A stretch of DNA of 58,369 nucleotides, taken from NCBI GenBank assembly GCA_029865945.1, contig JARXAH010000066.1, positions 1 to 58,369 of the forward strand, in the 5' to 3' direction. Below are positions 44,549 through 52,346 of this stretch, one piece after another. The notes below the pieces were generated by a model. It made no database searches and was not told the origin of the DNA. It saw nothing but the letters and a program-made list of their open reading frames with translations. This DNA comes from Bacteriovoracaceae bacterium. Lineage in GTDB: Bacteria > Bdellovibrionota > Bacteriovoracia > Bacteriovoracales > Bacteriovoracaceae. Within the stretch, counting starts at the first letter, position 1. Each line of letters begins with the position of its first letter. A program made the position numbers and the translations under genes.

Positions 44549-45566
44549 AGGCCACTCCTGTGCCGCGAGGTTGATAATATTTAGTCACTCTTGAACCATA
44601 ATAAGCGTAGTCACTATCAGGAAATAAATCTTGCAACGCTTGAGTTAGATTTAAAGAAAACCCCACGTATAAGGTGCGAGTCGAATTTTGTGGTGAATCT
44701 GCAGTAGCATTCGTGCCACGAGAATACATACCCAAATCAAAATTAAGATAGCGAGTGAGATAGTTTGAACGCAAAAAAGGAATTGCGGCAAATCTTATAT
44801 TAAAAATATATTTTTGATTATTGTAATCATCCACTGGATCATTAAACTTTTTTCCCTTGTGTTCTGGATCTTTTGTGTTATTCCACCAATAAAGTTGAAA
44901 ACCAATGAGTTCATCTAAATAGGGATGAGAGTTAAGTAAATATCCTAGGCCTACTCCGGCCATATCACTAATGAGATCGTTAACAGCAAATCCATAATGA
45001 CTGATTCCATCACCGACTTCAATCAGTAGGCCTACGGTTGAAGCAAGAATAAATGAATTTTTTAAGGCAGACTCATGAGATAGCCCATTACTACGATAAA
45101 AATCATAGCTGGCACGATTGATCACAAAGTGAGAATACATGTGAGCAAATTTATCAGCTCCCCCAGCGTAGGTATTACGTCCAAACCATCCTTCGTCGCG
45201 CATACGAAATCCATTCACTGTACCCCAATCCCAAAATAAAATTCCATAGGCCGCAAAGAAGAGGGGAACTCCATAATTTACGTATTTAATGGTGCTATCG
45301 TTCAAAAAATTATTACTTTTTTTTCCGGAATATTCTAATTCTCGCACTGTAGGCACAGGAACACCAAGGACAATTGTTTTTAAACGAATTTCATGATCGC
45401 TAGAAAAAACCAAATCACTTTCAATGAGATCGTAAGAAGATTTTAACTCTCTTGAAAAGGCTTTTTCTGAGGGATAGTTTTTTCCGATAAATTCGACTTC
45501 TTCCCAAGCGAAAGCTGAATGAGAAAAAAAAGCGAGGAGTAGAGAGAGTAGATAAAGCATTTTCAT
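44523..45566 (-). CDS. DUF2279 (YfiM-like) envelope protein
   Basis: This 347-aa protein has a signal peptide (residues 1-20, ending HSAFA) and the DUF2279 core (about residues 90-225): GGADKFAHMYSHFVINRASY, a hydrophobic stretch, then GISHYGFAVNDLISDMAGVGLGYLL. The conserved Asp/His residues of these motifs suggest a polar site in or near a membrane, but the function of the family is unknown. The C-terminal part is beta-rich and may form outer-membrane strands. It is translationally coupled with pldA, so a role in envelope lipid handling is likely by inference. Confidence 0.85.
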   Translation of the reverse strand: MKMLYLLSLLLAFFSHSAFAWEEVEFIGKNYPSEKAFSRELKSSYDLIESDLVFSSDHEIRLKTIVLGVPVPTVRELEYSGKKSNNFLNDSTIKYVNYGVPLFFAAYGILFWDWGTVNGFRMRDEGWFGRNTYAGGADKFAHMYSHFVINRASYDFYRSNGLSHESALKNSFILASTVGLLIEVGDGISHYGFAVNDLISDMAGVGLGYLLNSHPYLDELIGFQLYWWNNTKDPEHKGKKFNDPVDDYNNQKYIFNIRFAAIPFLRSNYLTRYLNFDLGMYSRGTNATADSPQNSTRTLYVGFSLNLTQALQDLFPDSDYAYYGSRVTKYYQPRGTGVAFDKWTDRD

Positions 45567-45950
45567 CTTTATATATTAAGCACTCTTTTTTAAGAAAGAG
45601 TACTAAAACAATTATTGAAGAGAAGACTAGCGATCCAATAGATAACATAACGCTTAGATCGCAGTAAACTTTTCGAACCATTATCATTTAGCACATACGT
45701 TCCTTAAAATAAATCAAGAATTTTTAACATACTGGCACATAAACTCTCTGTTGCTGGAATTTTTTTATTGATTTGTATTAACGAGACAAATGTACTCATC
45801 GAATTGAGGGAGGCCAAAAATTACTCTTTTTTTTGGCAACATACTTCACTAAGTGTGACTTTATTTCTCTTAAGATTTGGCCGGGTAATTGCATTCATTT
45901 GAAATATTGCAATTTTAAATTTATTCAAATTTATTCAAAGGGAAATTTTT
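45567..45950. other. 384-bp intergenic region between the DUF2279 and BON genes
   Basis: No gene is supportable here; a 45421-45687 frame is a shadow of the DUF2279 gene. The right part contains a sigma54-type promoter for the BON gene (45877-45894) and, about 100 bp upstream of it, an inverted repeat ATTTGT-N9-ACAAAT (45771-45791), which could be an activator site. The left part is the leader of the leftward DUF2279-pldA unit. Confidence 0.6.
45877..45894 (+). promoter_or_regulatory. sigma54 (-24/-12) promoter of the BON gene
   Basis: TTGGCC at the -24 position and ATTGCAT at the -12 position have the required GG-N10-GC spacing (GG 45879-45880, GC 45891-45892). Transcription would start near 45904, 47 nt before the BON start codon. 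The match to the YTGGCACGRNNNTTGCW consensus is strong at the invariant bases. Confidence 0.75.
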
Positions 45951-46619
45951 ATGTTTAATTTTTTTGAAAAAAAAGATTCTCAACTTCAAGATGACGTCAT
46001 CAAAGAACTTAATTGGGATCCGAGTGTCTCTGAATCTCAGATTGCAGTAACCGTTAAAGATGGCATCGTGAGTTTGCGTGGTTCTGTGCCTCATTTTTAT
46101 GAAAAATCGAGAGCAGAATTGGCGGCGCAACGGATCAATGGAGTGAGGGCCGTAGTTGATGAGCTTGAAGTTGATCTCATGGGGATTCACAAAAGAAGCG
46201 ACGAAGAAATTGCAAGAGTGGCCATCACGGCCTTGCAAGGCAGTTACTATGTGCCCAAAGATTTAAAAGTGGTTGTTAATCGAGGCCAAGTAACATTGAG
46301 TGGTCAAGTGGATTGGGGACATCAAAAAAATTCGGCCGCCAATGTGGTGAGGCCCCTTATGGGAGTGATGGCAGTCATTAACGATATCGAAATTAAACCT
46401 GCGGCGAAGGTAGTTGATGTGAAAAATCGCATCGAAGAATCTTTGAAACGAATCGCCGAGAAGGAGGCCAAAGGAATTCAAGTCATGGTGAATTTTGATC
46501 GAGTCACACTTAACGGAATTGTTCATACCTTTTCAGAAATAGCTGACGCAGAATATGCTGCTTGGAGTGCGCCCGGAGTGATGGCCGTCGAAAATAATTT
46601 AAAATTGGGATATGAGTAA
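45951..46619 (+). CDS. triple BON-domain protein
   Basis: This 222-aa protein consists of three BON domains (about residues 10-75, 78-148 and 150-222), each with the GxxxLxGxVxxxxE-like pattern (GIVSLRGSVPHF, GQVTLSGQVDWG, DRVTLNGIVHTF). No signal peptide, unlike OsmY, so it may act in the cytoplasm. BON proteins are linked to osmotic and membrane stress and are thought to bind phospholipids or ligands. The sigma54 promoter 57 bp upstream suggests induction by an unknown enhancer-binding protein. A charged small gene follows 50 bp later. Confidence 0.9.
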   Translation: MFNFFEKKDSQLQDDVIKELNWDPSVSESQIAVTVKDGIVSLRGSVPHFYEKSRAELAAQRINGVRAVVDELEVDLMGIHKRSDEEIARVAITALQGSYYVPKDLKVVVNRGQVTLSGQVDWGHQKNSAANVVRPLMGVMAVINDIEIKPAAKVVDVKNRIEESLKRIAEKEAKGIQVMVNFDRVTLNGIVHTFSEIADAEYAAWSAPGVMAVENNLKLGYE

Positions 46620-46669
46620 ACAAGGAAGAGAAAATTTTTAGGGCCAATAAATATACGAGGAGAATAAAC

Positions 46670-46924
46670 GTGAGAATGAAAATAACGAATTTAGATAATA
46701 AGAAATTAAAATCAAAATCTCAGATTAGTGAAATGAAAGAACTGCGAAACATTAGATTGAGGGAGATTGATTTGAAAAAAAATATTTCAAAGGAAAATGA
46801 TTTTACAAATATTGAAAAATTTAGGCGCAACGATTTTGAAAAAGAATATAGTGCTGCTTCCATTCAAAAACAAATTGATAGAAATAAACGTCTCGATGAT
46901 GCGTTTGTCGTTTATTCAGACTAG
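46670..46924 (+). CDS. small highly charged hypothetical protein
   Basis: This 84-aa protein starts with GTG behind a GAGGAG ribosome site 7 nt away, which strongly supports it being translated. It is very rich in Lys, Arg, Asp and Glu, with predicted helices and no hydrophobic core (IRLREIDLKKNIS, EYSAASIQKQIDRNKRL). No family is recognised. It lies 50 bp after the BON gene and is probably part of the same sigma54-driven transcript. Confidence 0.65.
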   Translation: MRMKITNLDNKKLKSKSQISEMKELRNIRLREIDLKKNISKENDFTNIEKFRRNDFEKEYSAASIQKQIDRNKRLDDAFVVYSD

Positions 46925-47031
46925 TGAACTATTAGATAAATTTATAATGCGTCACTCGTATTCGCAAAATGATTTATACAGTTTTTTCCTTGGCTCTTGA
47001 AATAACTTTTGTCATGGCGCACTAGAATTCT

Positions 47032-47613
47032 TCATAGTTTTTTTGCTGCCAAAAAGGATGATTTGCGGGCCCGCTCAAGGGCCTTTTCTCTTTGAGGTAA
47101 TGTTAAAAATCTTACACGGTCGATGATATTTACTTTTACCGGATTAAATCCACAAAATTGCAGCGTCGCAGTTTTGAGCCACTTAATGGGTGAATTCCAA
47201 TACATGATAAAAAACCATAATTTGGGTGAATCCGACAAGAGCCAAAGCTCAGCACTTCGGCCAGAGAGTAGTTTGTCCCAACGTGAACTATTGTTTCGGT
47301 AATGAAACGCAAAGCCAGGCAAGAAAGTTCGATCAATGAAGCCCTTTAATAATGCCGGGCCAGATCCCCACCACTGAGGGTAGCAAATGACCAAGTGCTT
47401 GCAGGCCTTAATTAATTTTTGGGCACGAATTAAATCTTCCTCGAGCGGCATAATTTTGTGATAGGCATCATGTAAAATGGGATCAAATTTTAGATCGTAG
47501 AGATTTAATAATTCAACTTTTGCTCCCGCTTCTCTCGCCCCAGTAGCGTAGGAATTGGCAATCGCGCTAGTAAAAGAATTTCGTGAAGGATGGGCATTGA
47601 TAATTAAAATCAT
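47032..47613 (-). CDS. NAD(P)H quinone reductase-type flavodoxin-fold protein
   Basis: This 193-aa protein has the flavodoxin_2 pattern of the KefF/MdaB/NQO1 group: IINAHPSRNSFTSAIANSY, LVICYPQWWGSGPALLKGF and DRTFLPGFAFHY. It would bind FMN or FAD and transfer two electrons from NAD(P)H to quinones or other electrophiles. It is on the opposite strand to its neighbours and divergent from the VIT transporter gene. An AAGGA site precedes the ATG. Confidence 0.9.
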   Translation of the reverse strand: MILIINAHPSRNSFTSAIANSYATGAREAGAKVELLNLYDLKFDPILHDAYHKIMPLEEDLIRAQKLIKACKHLVICYPQWWGSGPALLKGFIDRTFLPGFAFHYRNNSSRWDKLLSGRSAELWLLSDSPKLWFFIMYWNSPIKWLKTATLQFCGFNPVKVNIIDRVRFLTLPQREKALERARKSSFLAAKKL

Positions 47614-47691
47614 GAATCCTTATAACACATATAATTTTAATTAGTACCATCATCTATTCTTTTTCATTTTCTATTTTCAATGGATTTGGTA

Positions 47692-47708
47692 GCGGTATTA
47701 ACCTTGCA
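47692..47708 (+). promoter_or_regulatory. possible sigma54-type promoter of the VIT transporter gene
   Basis: GG (47694-47695) and GC (47706-47707) are 10 bp apart with TTGCA at -12, but the -24 element is CGGTAT instead of TGGCAC, so it is weaker than the two other candidates. If used, transcription would start near 47719, downstream of the ATG at 47708, which supports the later starts (TTG 47777 or ATG 47792). Confidence 0.35.
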
Positions 47709-47776
47709 TGATAATTTTGAGGAACGAAAAATATATCGATTCTGTAAAAAATGGACAATTTATTAAAGGATCATTT

Positions 47777-48478
47777 TTGAAACGAGAACCTATGCTTCCA
47801 GAAATTCATCGCGCACAGAATATGGGATGGCTCCGTGCCGCGGTGTTAGGGGCGAATGATGGCCTTATTTCCACTGCAAGTCTCATCGTAGGAGTGGCCG
47901 CTGCTAACTCTTCTCATCAAAATATTTTGATTACTGGAGTGGCGGGGATAGTAGCAGGTGCCTTGTCCATGGCCGCTGGAGAATATGTTTCAGTAAGCAC
48001 ACAGGCCGATACAGAAAAGGCAGATCTAGCACGTGAGAGAGAGGAGCTCGCGATGAATGTTGATTTTGAACGCGCGGAACTTGCCCAAATTTATGTTCAA
48101 CGTGGTCTTGACTCTGAGCTTGCCACAAAAGTGGCGCAACAACTGATGGACCATGATGCCATCGGAAGTCATGCAAGAGATGAGTTAGGGATAACAGAAA
48201 TTTTTACGGCCAGACCTATTCAAGCTGCAGTCGCATCGGCTGCTGCCTTTTCCATCGGAGCAGTGATGCCGTTACTTTCCGTTTTAGTTTCTGGACAAAA
48301 AAATCTCATCATCTCCGTCACTGTTTCTTCCTTAATTTTTCTGATTATTCTTGGCGTCTTCGCTGCCCACATCGGTGGAGCTAATCTCTTGAAGGGCGCT
48401 GTTCGTATGGTATTTTGGGGGGCGTTGGCCATGTCCATAACTGCAGGAATTGGGTCATTTTTCGGAACCTCTCTTTGA
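47777..48478 (+). CDS. VIT1/CCC1-family Fe/Mn transporter
   Basis: From the TTG at 47777 (AAAGGA site 6 nt away) the protein is 233 aa; an ATG at 47708 and one at 47792 are alternatives. The family start GWLRAAVLGANDGLISTASLIVGVAAA is intact and is followed by AGEYVSVSTQADTEKADLARE and a helical cytosolic loop (ELAQIYVQRGLDSELATKVAQQL). Five membrane segments are visible. Members move Fe2+ or Mn2+ out of the cytosol. The bacterial role is metal detoxification. Its 3' end overlaps the convergent small membrane gene by 24 bp. Confidence 0.9.
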   Translation: MKREPMLPEIHRAQNMGWLRAAVLGANDGLISTASLIVGVAAANSSHQNILITGVAGIVAGALSMAAGEYVSVSTQADTEKADLAREREELAMNVDFERAELAQIYVQRGLDSELATKVAQQLMDHDAIGSHARDELGITEIFTARPIQAAVASAAAFSIGAVMPLLSVLVSGQKNLIISVTVSSLIFLIILGVFAAHIGGANLLKGAVRMVFWGALAMSITAGIGSFFGTSL

Positions 48479-48862
48479 AGAAAGAAAAAAGATTATTGGC
48501 ATAAGGCCAATCCAAAGCAGAACGAAGGGCCAAAAATTTCCGGCGAATACATTGTATGTTTCTAGGATTTCAGTCCAACTCAATTTTCTATTTATCACCA
48601 ACGTTTCAAAAAGCATGGTGGCCAAGAACCAATAAATTCCTAGCATGCAAGACTGGAAAAAATTTTTTATCTTCAGCTTTTTCCAAATAAAAAAAGTAAA
48701 CGTTGATAAAATGAATACGCCAGTCAAACAAGATAATTGATTGGCGAGCGGATCTTGAATTCCATAAATGGGTTTCATGACCAATTCACGAAATGCGCCA
48801 TTTAAGATAGATAGCGCTACCATGCAAATCCATGCAAGGGTGGACCTAATCATTATATTCAT
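48455..48862 (-). CDS. small membrane protein of unknown function
   Basis: This 135-aa protein has four hydrophobic segments (about residues 5-22, 43-60, 68-90, 108-127) connected by short charged loops (FRELVMKPIYG, KKLKIKNF). An AAAGGA site precedes the start (ATG at 48862 or 48853). No family is recognised. It overlaps the end of the VIT gene by 24 bp on the opposite strand, so the two transcripts converge. Confidence 0.65.
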   Translation of the reverse strand: MNIMIRSTLAWICMVALSILNGAFRELVMKPIYGIQDPLANQLSCLTGVFILSTFTFFIWKKLKIKNFFQSCMLGIYWFLATMLFETLVINRKLSWTEILETYNVFAGNFWPFVLLWIGLMPIIFFLSSKRGSEK

Positions 48863-49005
48863 TTTTATTTTTCCTTTTGAATTTTTTTGGGCCTACAGAT
48901 TTTTTTTCACACTACACCTGTAAATTTAAAAGTACTCTAAGTTTTTTTAGTAAGTTTTTTAAGTAGAGTTAATTGTACCCATGGAAGGAGTAAACTTTAC
49001 CCGTC

Positions 49006-49020
49006 ATTGAATAATTCAAT
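49006..49020. repeat. perfect palindrome ATTGAAT-A-ATTCAAT
   Basis: Seven-base arms pair perfectly around one A. It lies about 145 bp upstream of the small membrane protein gene (start 48862), reading left. An operator role is possible, but AT-rich palindromes of this size also arise by chance. Confidence 0.5.
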
Positions 49021-49158
49021 AATGAAAACTCGTCGTGAGGCATTATCTGTGGCCTACATCTTGCAATATCATTTTCTGAGTAAATATTAATCTTTGATAA
49101 GCATCTGAGTTACTCAGTTGCAATCGTATATACTGATGGGGTTTTGATTTTTCAGTGC

Positions 49159-49244
49159 GTCGAACTTCGCTTCGACTGCGCGTTGGCATAGTCTCAACAT
49201 CGCTTGCGAAATGCAGGGTTTGAAAGTACCAACGTACTTTCAAA
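49159..49244. repeat. two adjacent strong stem-loops
   Basis: GTCGAA (49159-49164) pairs with TTCGAC (49171-49176) around CTTCGC. TTTGAAAGTAC (49219-49229) pairs perfectly with GTACTTTCAAA (49234-49244) around CAAC. An 11-bp perfect stem with a four-base loop is unlikely by chance. No poly-T tail follows on either strand, so it is not a standard terminator. Confidence 0.6.
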
Positions 49245-49302
49245 TCGTATCGAAGTCTCAACGCTCGTTCTCATACTTGAAAACCAAAGTTGCTTCACAA
49301 TA

Positions 49303-49512
49303 TTATGAAATAATATCTCTTCTTTCTCCCTTACCTGAGGTAAAGGTAACTGACATCGTTTCAAAAATGGAACGATTAGAGTCAGGGCCTATAAGCCTTG
49401 CCTTGAGCGTCAGGTCGGTTTTCCATTTCAAGCCTTCAAGTGCGTCTTTCAACTTCCCTAGATTTTTTTCTGGAATTTCAATCATGAAGTTGATGAGCAG
49501 ATCACTGAACAT
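49303..49512 (-). CDS. possible small protein, second of two overlapping frames
   Basis: This 69-aa frame looks protein-like: a beta strand (LLINFMIEIP), a helix (KNLGKLKDALEGLKW) and another strand region. Its ATG (49512) overlaps the stop of the frame 49502-49648 (ATG with TGA 8 nt later), and there is no ribosome site. Together the two frames have a beta-alpha-beta-alpha pattern, so they may be one gene broken by a frameshift near 49505-49511, or two translationally coupled frames. No family is recognised. Confidence 0.35.
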   Translation of the reverse strand: MFSDLLINFMIEIPEKNLGKLKDALEGLKWKTDLTLKARLIGPDSNRSIFETMSVTFTSGKGERRDIIS

Positions 49513-49648
49513 TTAAAAAATCTAAAATTTCACCACCTAGATTTTGCAAGCATTTTCTACACAACTCGATGATTTGGTTTCTCTCACCATAAGCATAGAC
49601 AAAAAGTTTGAAATTATTCGTAGTTGTATCATCTATAGAGATTGTCAT
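49502..49648 (-). CDS. possible small protein, first of two overlapping frames
   Basis: This 48-aa frame starts with ATG at 49648 and ends with TGA at 49502. It has a beta strand (FKLFVYAYG) and a helix (RNQIIELCRKCLQNLGG). It resembles the start of a small ferredoxin-like or thioredoxin-like fold, and its own ribosome site is poor. See the overlapping frame 49303-49512. It could also be a pseudogene fragment. Confidence 0.3.
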   Translation of the reverse strand: MTISIDDTTTNNFKLFVYAYGERNQIIELCRKCLQNLGGEILDFLNVQ

Positions 49649-49740
49649 GGATTGATATACCACAATTTTTGCGATTTCCTTTTTATCTTTTTAATAAAAA
49701 ATTTATGGGCAAATAAGACTCATTGGTGAGTAAGAAAAGA

Positions 49741-49762
49741 ACATGGCATCAATCTATCCATG
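49741..49762 (+). promoter_or_regulatory. inverted repeat upstream of the sigma54 promoter
   Basis: ACATGG and CCATGT form a 6-bp inverted repeat with an 11-bp spacer about 20 bp upstream of the -24 element. This is close to the promoter for a sigma54 activator site but possible. Its role is inferred from position only. Confidence 0.3.
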
Positions 49763-49780
49763 TGAATGAGTCAATGGTAA

Positions 49781-49796
49781 TGGCGCGATTCTTGCA
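49781..49796 (+). promoter_or_regulatory. sigma54 (-24/-12) promoter of the eRF1-like/efflux operon
   Basis: TGGCGCG at -24 and CTTGCA at -12 have exact GG-N10-GC spacing (GG 49782-49783, GC 49794-49795) and match nearly all consensus positions. Transcription would start near 49807, 66 nt before the ATG at 49873. Confidence 0.78.
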
Positions 49797-49872
49797 GACT
49801 AAAAAATTTGATGGAATCGATAACGTTATCCATCGTAAAGACAACGCCGCTAAAAAAAAGTAAGGAGTTCCC

Positions 49873-50271
49873 ATGAATGATTTTGTGGTATGGCTAGATT
49901 CTAAAAATGCTCATGTTTTTTCCTTAAAGAGTACAGGGGTGGAAAAATCCATTGTTAGCAAGAGCGATTTCGATCATCATACACGTCACAAAAATGATCG
50001 GCACACAGATAGTAACGCTGATCACTATTATCATGAGTTAGCAGATAAACTTAAAGATGCAGATACGATATTGCTTATGGGTGCTGGACTCGCCAAAAAC
50101 CATTTCCAAGATCACTTAATTTCTCACCACGCCCATACCCTTGCCAAAAAAATTATTGGAATGGAGCCGATGGAAAGTTTTGAACATGCATCCGAAAAAC
50201 AAATGATAGCTAACGCGCGAGATTTTTTTCAAGGCAACCATTTAGATATTGAATTTAATGAAGTGCACTAG
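49873..50271 (+). CDS. eRF1/host-attachment-like small protein
   Basis: This 132-aa protein begins with a strand-turn typical of the small bacterial eRF1-like domain proteins (VVWLDSKNAHVF). It has a His/Asp-rich linker (DFDHHTRHKNDRHTDSNADHYY), then helix-strand-helix (YYHELADKLKDADTILLMGAGLAKNHF). Such proteins are often annotated as translational machinery proteins. They resemble part of release factor eRF1 but lack its catalytic GGQ domain, and their function is unknown. A TAAGGAGTTCCC site precedes the ATG. It sits behind a sigma54 promoter, and its last 14 bp overlap the TolC gene start. Confidence 0.75.
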   Translation: MNDFVVWLDSKNAHVFSLKSTGVEKSIVSKSDFDHHTRHKNDRHTDSNADHYYHELADKLKDADTILLMGAGLAKNHFQDHLISHHAHTLAKKIIGMEPMESFEHASEKQMIANARDFFQGNHLDIEFNEVH

Positions 50272-51556
50272 TGCCTTATTTTCTATTCAAATTTCTGTTT
50301 TGATTATGTTGTGTGTGTGTTGCTTTTCCTCTTCTGTGCTAGCACAAACTAAATTGATTACCTTGCAAGAAAGTTTTCAATTGGCCCTCGAAAGGAGCAC
50401 GAGTCTTGCCATTACTAATGATCAAATTGATCTAACCGATGCGCAAATTAAACAAGCGCGCGCAGGATATTTTCCCGTCTTGTCGCTCCAAGCATCGACC
50501 ACAAGGCAGGCGGAGTCCACAAATCCACTAGCAAAAAATCTTTCTGCCACCTCGCTAACAACGACCAATATCAACATAAGTCAAAATCTTTTTCAAGGAT
50601 TTCGAGATCTAAATATCATCAATCAACGCACCCATTTGAAGGCCGGATATGAGTGGGCCAAAAAACAGGCGAAGCAACAACTCTACCAAGATGTGGCCCA
50701 GGCCTTCTACTCACTACTCATTTTTCAATCCGACATTTTGTTATATAAAGAACAAATCTTAACGACCCAAAAACGAAAACAAGAATTGAGTGCGGCAAAA
50801 AAAAGTGGTAGAGCTCGCGACTCAGATATTTTAATTTCCAAATCCATGATTGCCTCAATCGATGCTGCCGTCGCTCGTACCGAAGGGCAAATGGTGACTT
50901 ACCAAGAGGCCTTCACTTTTTTAACGGGTCTAACCAAAACGACAAAATTAGTCGATCAAACAAAACTTCCTAGAGAATTTAAGAGTGAAGATTTTTGGCT
51001 TGAAAATTCGCAGAAGCGCCCCGACGTGCAGCAATCAAAAAGCAATCTACTTGCAGCAGAAGACGCGATTAAAACAGCTCAAGCGGGATTTTATCCCACA
51101 CTAGGTTTAAGTGCGAATTACTATTTATCTAGGCCCACAGGAATTTTTAATGGAGTCGATTGGGATGTGGGAATTGTGATTAGCTTTCCCTTTTTTTCGG
51201 GAGGCCTAACTAAAGCTCAAGTAAGTGAGGCCACCGTAGTTCATCACACAAGAGAATTAAATTTGCGTTTAACTCAAGAACTCGCCACTCAAACAATTAA
51301 GACCATGATGGGTACTGTGACCTCTGATTTTGAGCAACTCGCAAAATTTAAAAACGCAGCAAATTTAACTCACCAAAGTTATGAACTTGTTCATCGGGAC
51401 AATCATTTAGGAGTGGCGACCAATAGTGATGTTTTAATGGCCTTGCAAAATTGGCAAGAATCCAAGCGAAATCTTGAGCGAACTCGCATCACCACTGTTT
51501 ACGACTACGTTAGACTTTTAGTTGAAACTTCAAAAATGGAATTTGAACATGAATAA
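50258..51556 (+). CDS. TolC-family outer membrane efflux protein
   Basis: The ATG at 50258 gives 432 aa with a signal peptide (residues 1-28, ending SVLAQ); a TTG at 50249 is in the same frame. Two OEP repeats are visible. LQESFQLALERSTSLAITNDQI, QARAGYFPVLSLQASTT and SQNLFQGFRD are in the first; AEDAIKTAQAGFYPTLGLSANYY and SFPFFSGGLTKAQVSEA in the second. It would form the outer-membrane channel of the exporter encoded by the next three genes. It overlaps both its neighbours by a few bases, implying one mRNA. Confidence 0.9.
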   Translation: MKCTSALFSIQISVLIMLCVCCFSSSVLAQTKLITLQESFQLALERSTSLAITNDQIDLTDAQIKQARAGYFPVLSLQASTTRQAESTNPLAKNLSATSLTTTNINISQNLFQGFRDLNIINQRTHLKAGYEWAKKQAKQQLYQDVAQAFYSLLIFQSDILLYKEQILTTQKRKQELSAAKKSGRARDSDILISKSMIASIDAAVARTEGQMVTYQEAFTFLTGLTKTTKLVDQTKLPREFKSEDFWLENSQKRPDVQQSKSNLLAAEDAIKTAQAGFYPTLGLSANYYLSRPTGIFNGVDWDVGIVISFPFFSGGLTKAQVSEATVVHHTRELNLRLTQELATQTIKTMMGTVTSDFEQLAKFKNAANLTHQSYELVHRDNHLGVATNSDVLMALQNWQESKRNLERTRITTVYDYVRLLVETSKMEFEHE

Positions 51557-52346
51557 AAAGTTTGGAATTTTAAGCGTGGTTTTTTTGGCCGTTTGTATTA
51601 TTGGTTTTCTATGGTTTAAAAAAAATCAAAAGACCACTTCCCATAGCGAACGAATCAAACGTGGAACAATTGTGGAATCGGTGTACGGGATTGGGGCGCT
51701 TACCGCAGAAAAAAGTTTATCAATTAAAAGTGGAGTGACGTCTACGATTCACCGCCTTTATGTAAAAGAAGGTGAGATTGTGAAAAAAGGGGCCCTACTT
51801 GTTGACCTCGAAGGCATTGGGGAATTTAGAGCGCCCTTCTCGGGTACAATAGTTTCTACTCCCTTCAAGGAGGGCGAAACCGTTTATGCGCAAACGAGTG
51901 TCGTCACCTTAGTTGATCCTACGGACACATATCTTCTTGTCACACTCGAGCAACAAGGGGCCCTTAGTCTTAGGCCCAATCTTCCAGTGAAAATTAGTTT
52001 TGATGGACTTCGCGGACAAGTTTTTGATGGAATGGTGGAATCTATTTTTTCCAATGGAGTGGATTTTCTTTCGCGCATTTCTTTTAAAAGTTTGCCTAAA
52101 TTTATTTTGCCTGGCATGACGGCCGACGTTGCGATCATTTTGCAAGAGAAAAAAGATGTGTTGCTCATTCCTGTTGCTTCTCTTGAATTGAAAGAAGCTG
52201 TCTTAAAAAGAAACGGCAAGACCATTCGTATCCCGGTTAAGCTAGGACTCGTCGACGGAGCCTATGCGGAAGTCATCGAAGGAGATGTGCAAGTGGGAGA
52301 TGAAGCAGTTTTAAATCAAAATAGTAAAAAGAAGAACATGAAATGA
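51549..52346 (+). CDS. periplasmic adaptor (membrane fusion protein)
   Basis: From the ATG at 51549 the protein is 265 aa, with one membrane anchor (about residues 5-23) and a biotinyl-lipoyl-like domain (GVTSTIHRLYVKEGEIVKKGALLVDLEG, then FRAPFSGTIVSTPFKEGETV). The beta-barrel domain follows (LVTLEQQGALSLRPNLPVKI). The coiled-coil hairpin is missing or very short: the two lipoyl halves are almost adjacent, so the adaptor is smaller than MacA (about 370 aa). It links the permease to TolC. It overlaps TolC (8 bp) and the permease (ATGA). Confidence 0.88.
   Translation: MNKKFGILSVVFLAVCIIGFLWFKKNQKTTSHSERIKRGTIVESVYGIGALTAEKSLSIKSGVTSTIHRLYVKEGEIVKKGALLVDLEGIGEFRAPFSGTIVSTPFKEGETVYAQTSVVTLVDPTDTYLLVTLEQQGALSLRPNLPVKISFDGLRGQVFDGMVESIFSNGVDFLSRISFKSLPKFILPGMTADVAIILQEKKDVLLIPVASLELKEAVLKRNGKTIRIPVKLGLVDGAYAEVIEGDVQVGDEAVLNQNSKKKNMK

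Larger units (their letters stand above)
48863..49302. other. 440-bp region with palindromes and strong hairpins, no intact gene
   Basis: No supported gene; frames at 49043-49261 (-) and 49211-49516 (+) lack recognisable content. It contains the inverted repeat ACTCTA/TAGAGT around T-rich direct repeats (48931-48969), a palindrome (49006-49020) and two hairpins (49159-49176, 49219-49244). AGTCTCAAC occurs twice (49190, 49254). This may be decayed sequence or a structured element. Confidence 0.5.

Noticed and set aside
45421-45687. 88-aa minus-strand frame upstream of the DUF2279 gene
   Set aside because: Frame shift shadow of the DUF2279 start region with no sign of translation.
45669-45690. 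Attachment site matching the end of tRNA-Arg
   Set aside because: Only TTCGAACC is shared (8 bp), too short to support integration.
45733-45755. Second sigma54 site TGGCAC...TTGC upstream of the BON gene
   Set aside because: The distance between GG and GC is 17, not 10, so it cannot be a -24/-12 promoter.
49043-49516. Frames of 72 aa (-) and 101 aa (+) around the hairpins
   Set aside because: They run through the hairpins and opposite-strand sequence, and have no ribosome site or recognisable pattern.
49502-49648. KaiB-like clock protein
   Set aside because: The strand-helix start looks slightly like KaiB, but the conserved downstream residues are missing, so the resemblance is probably due to a common fold pattern.
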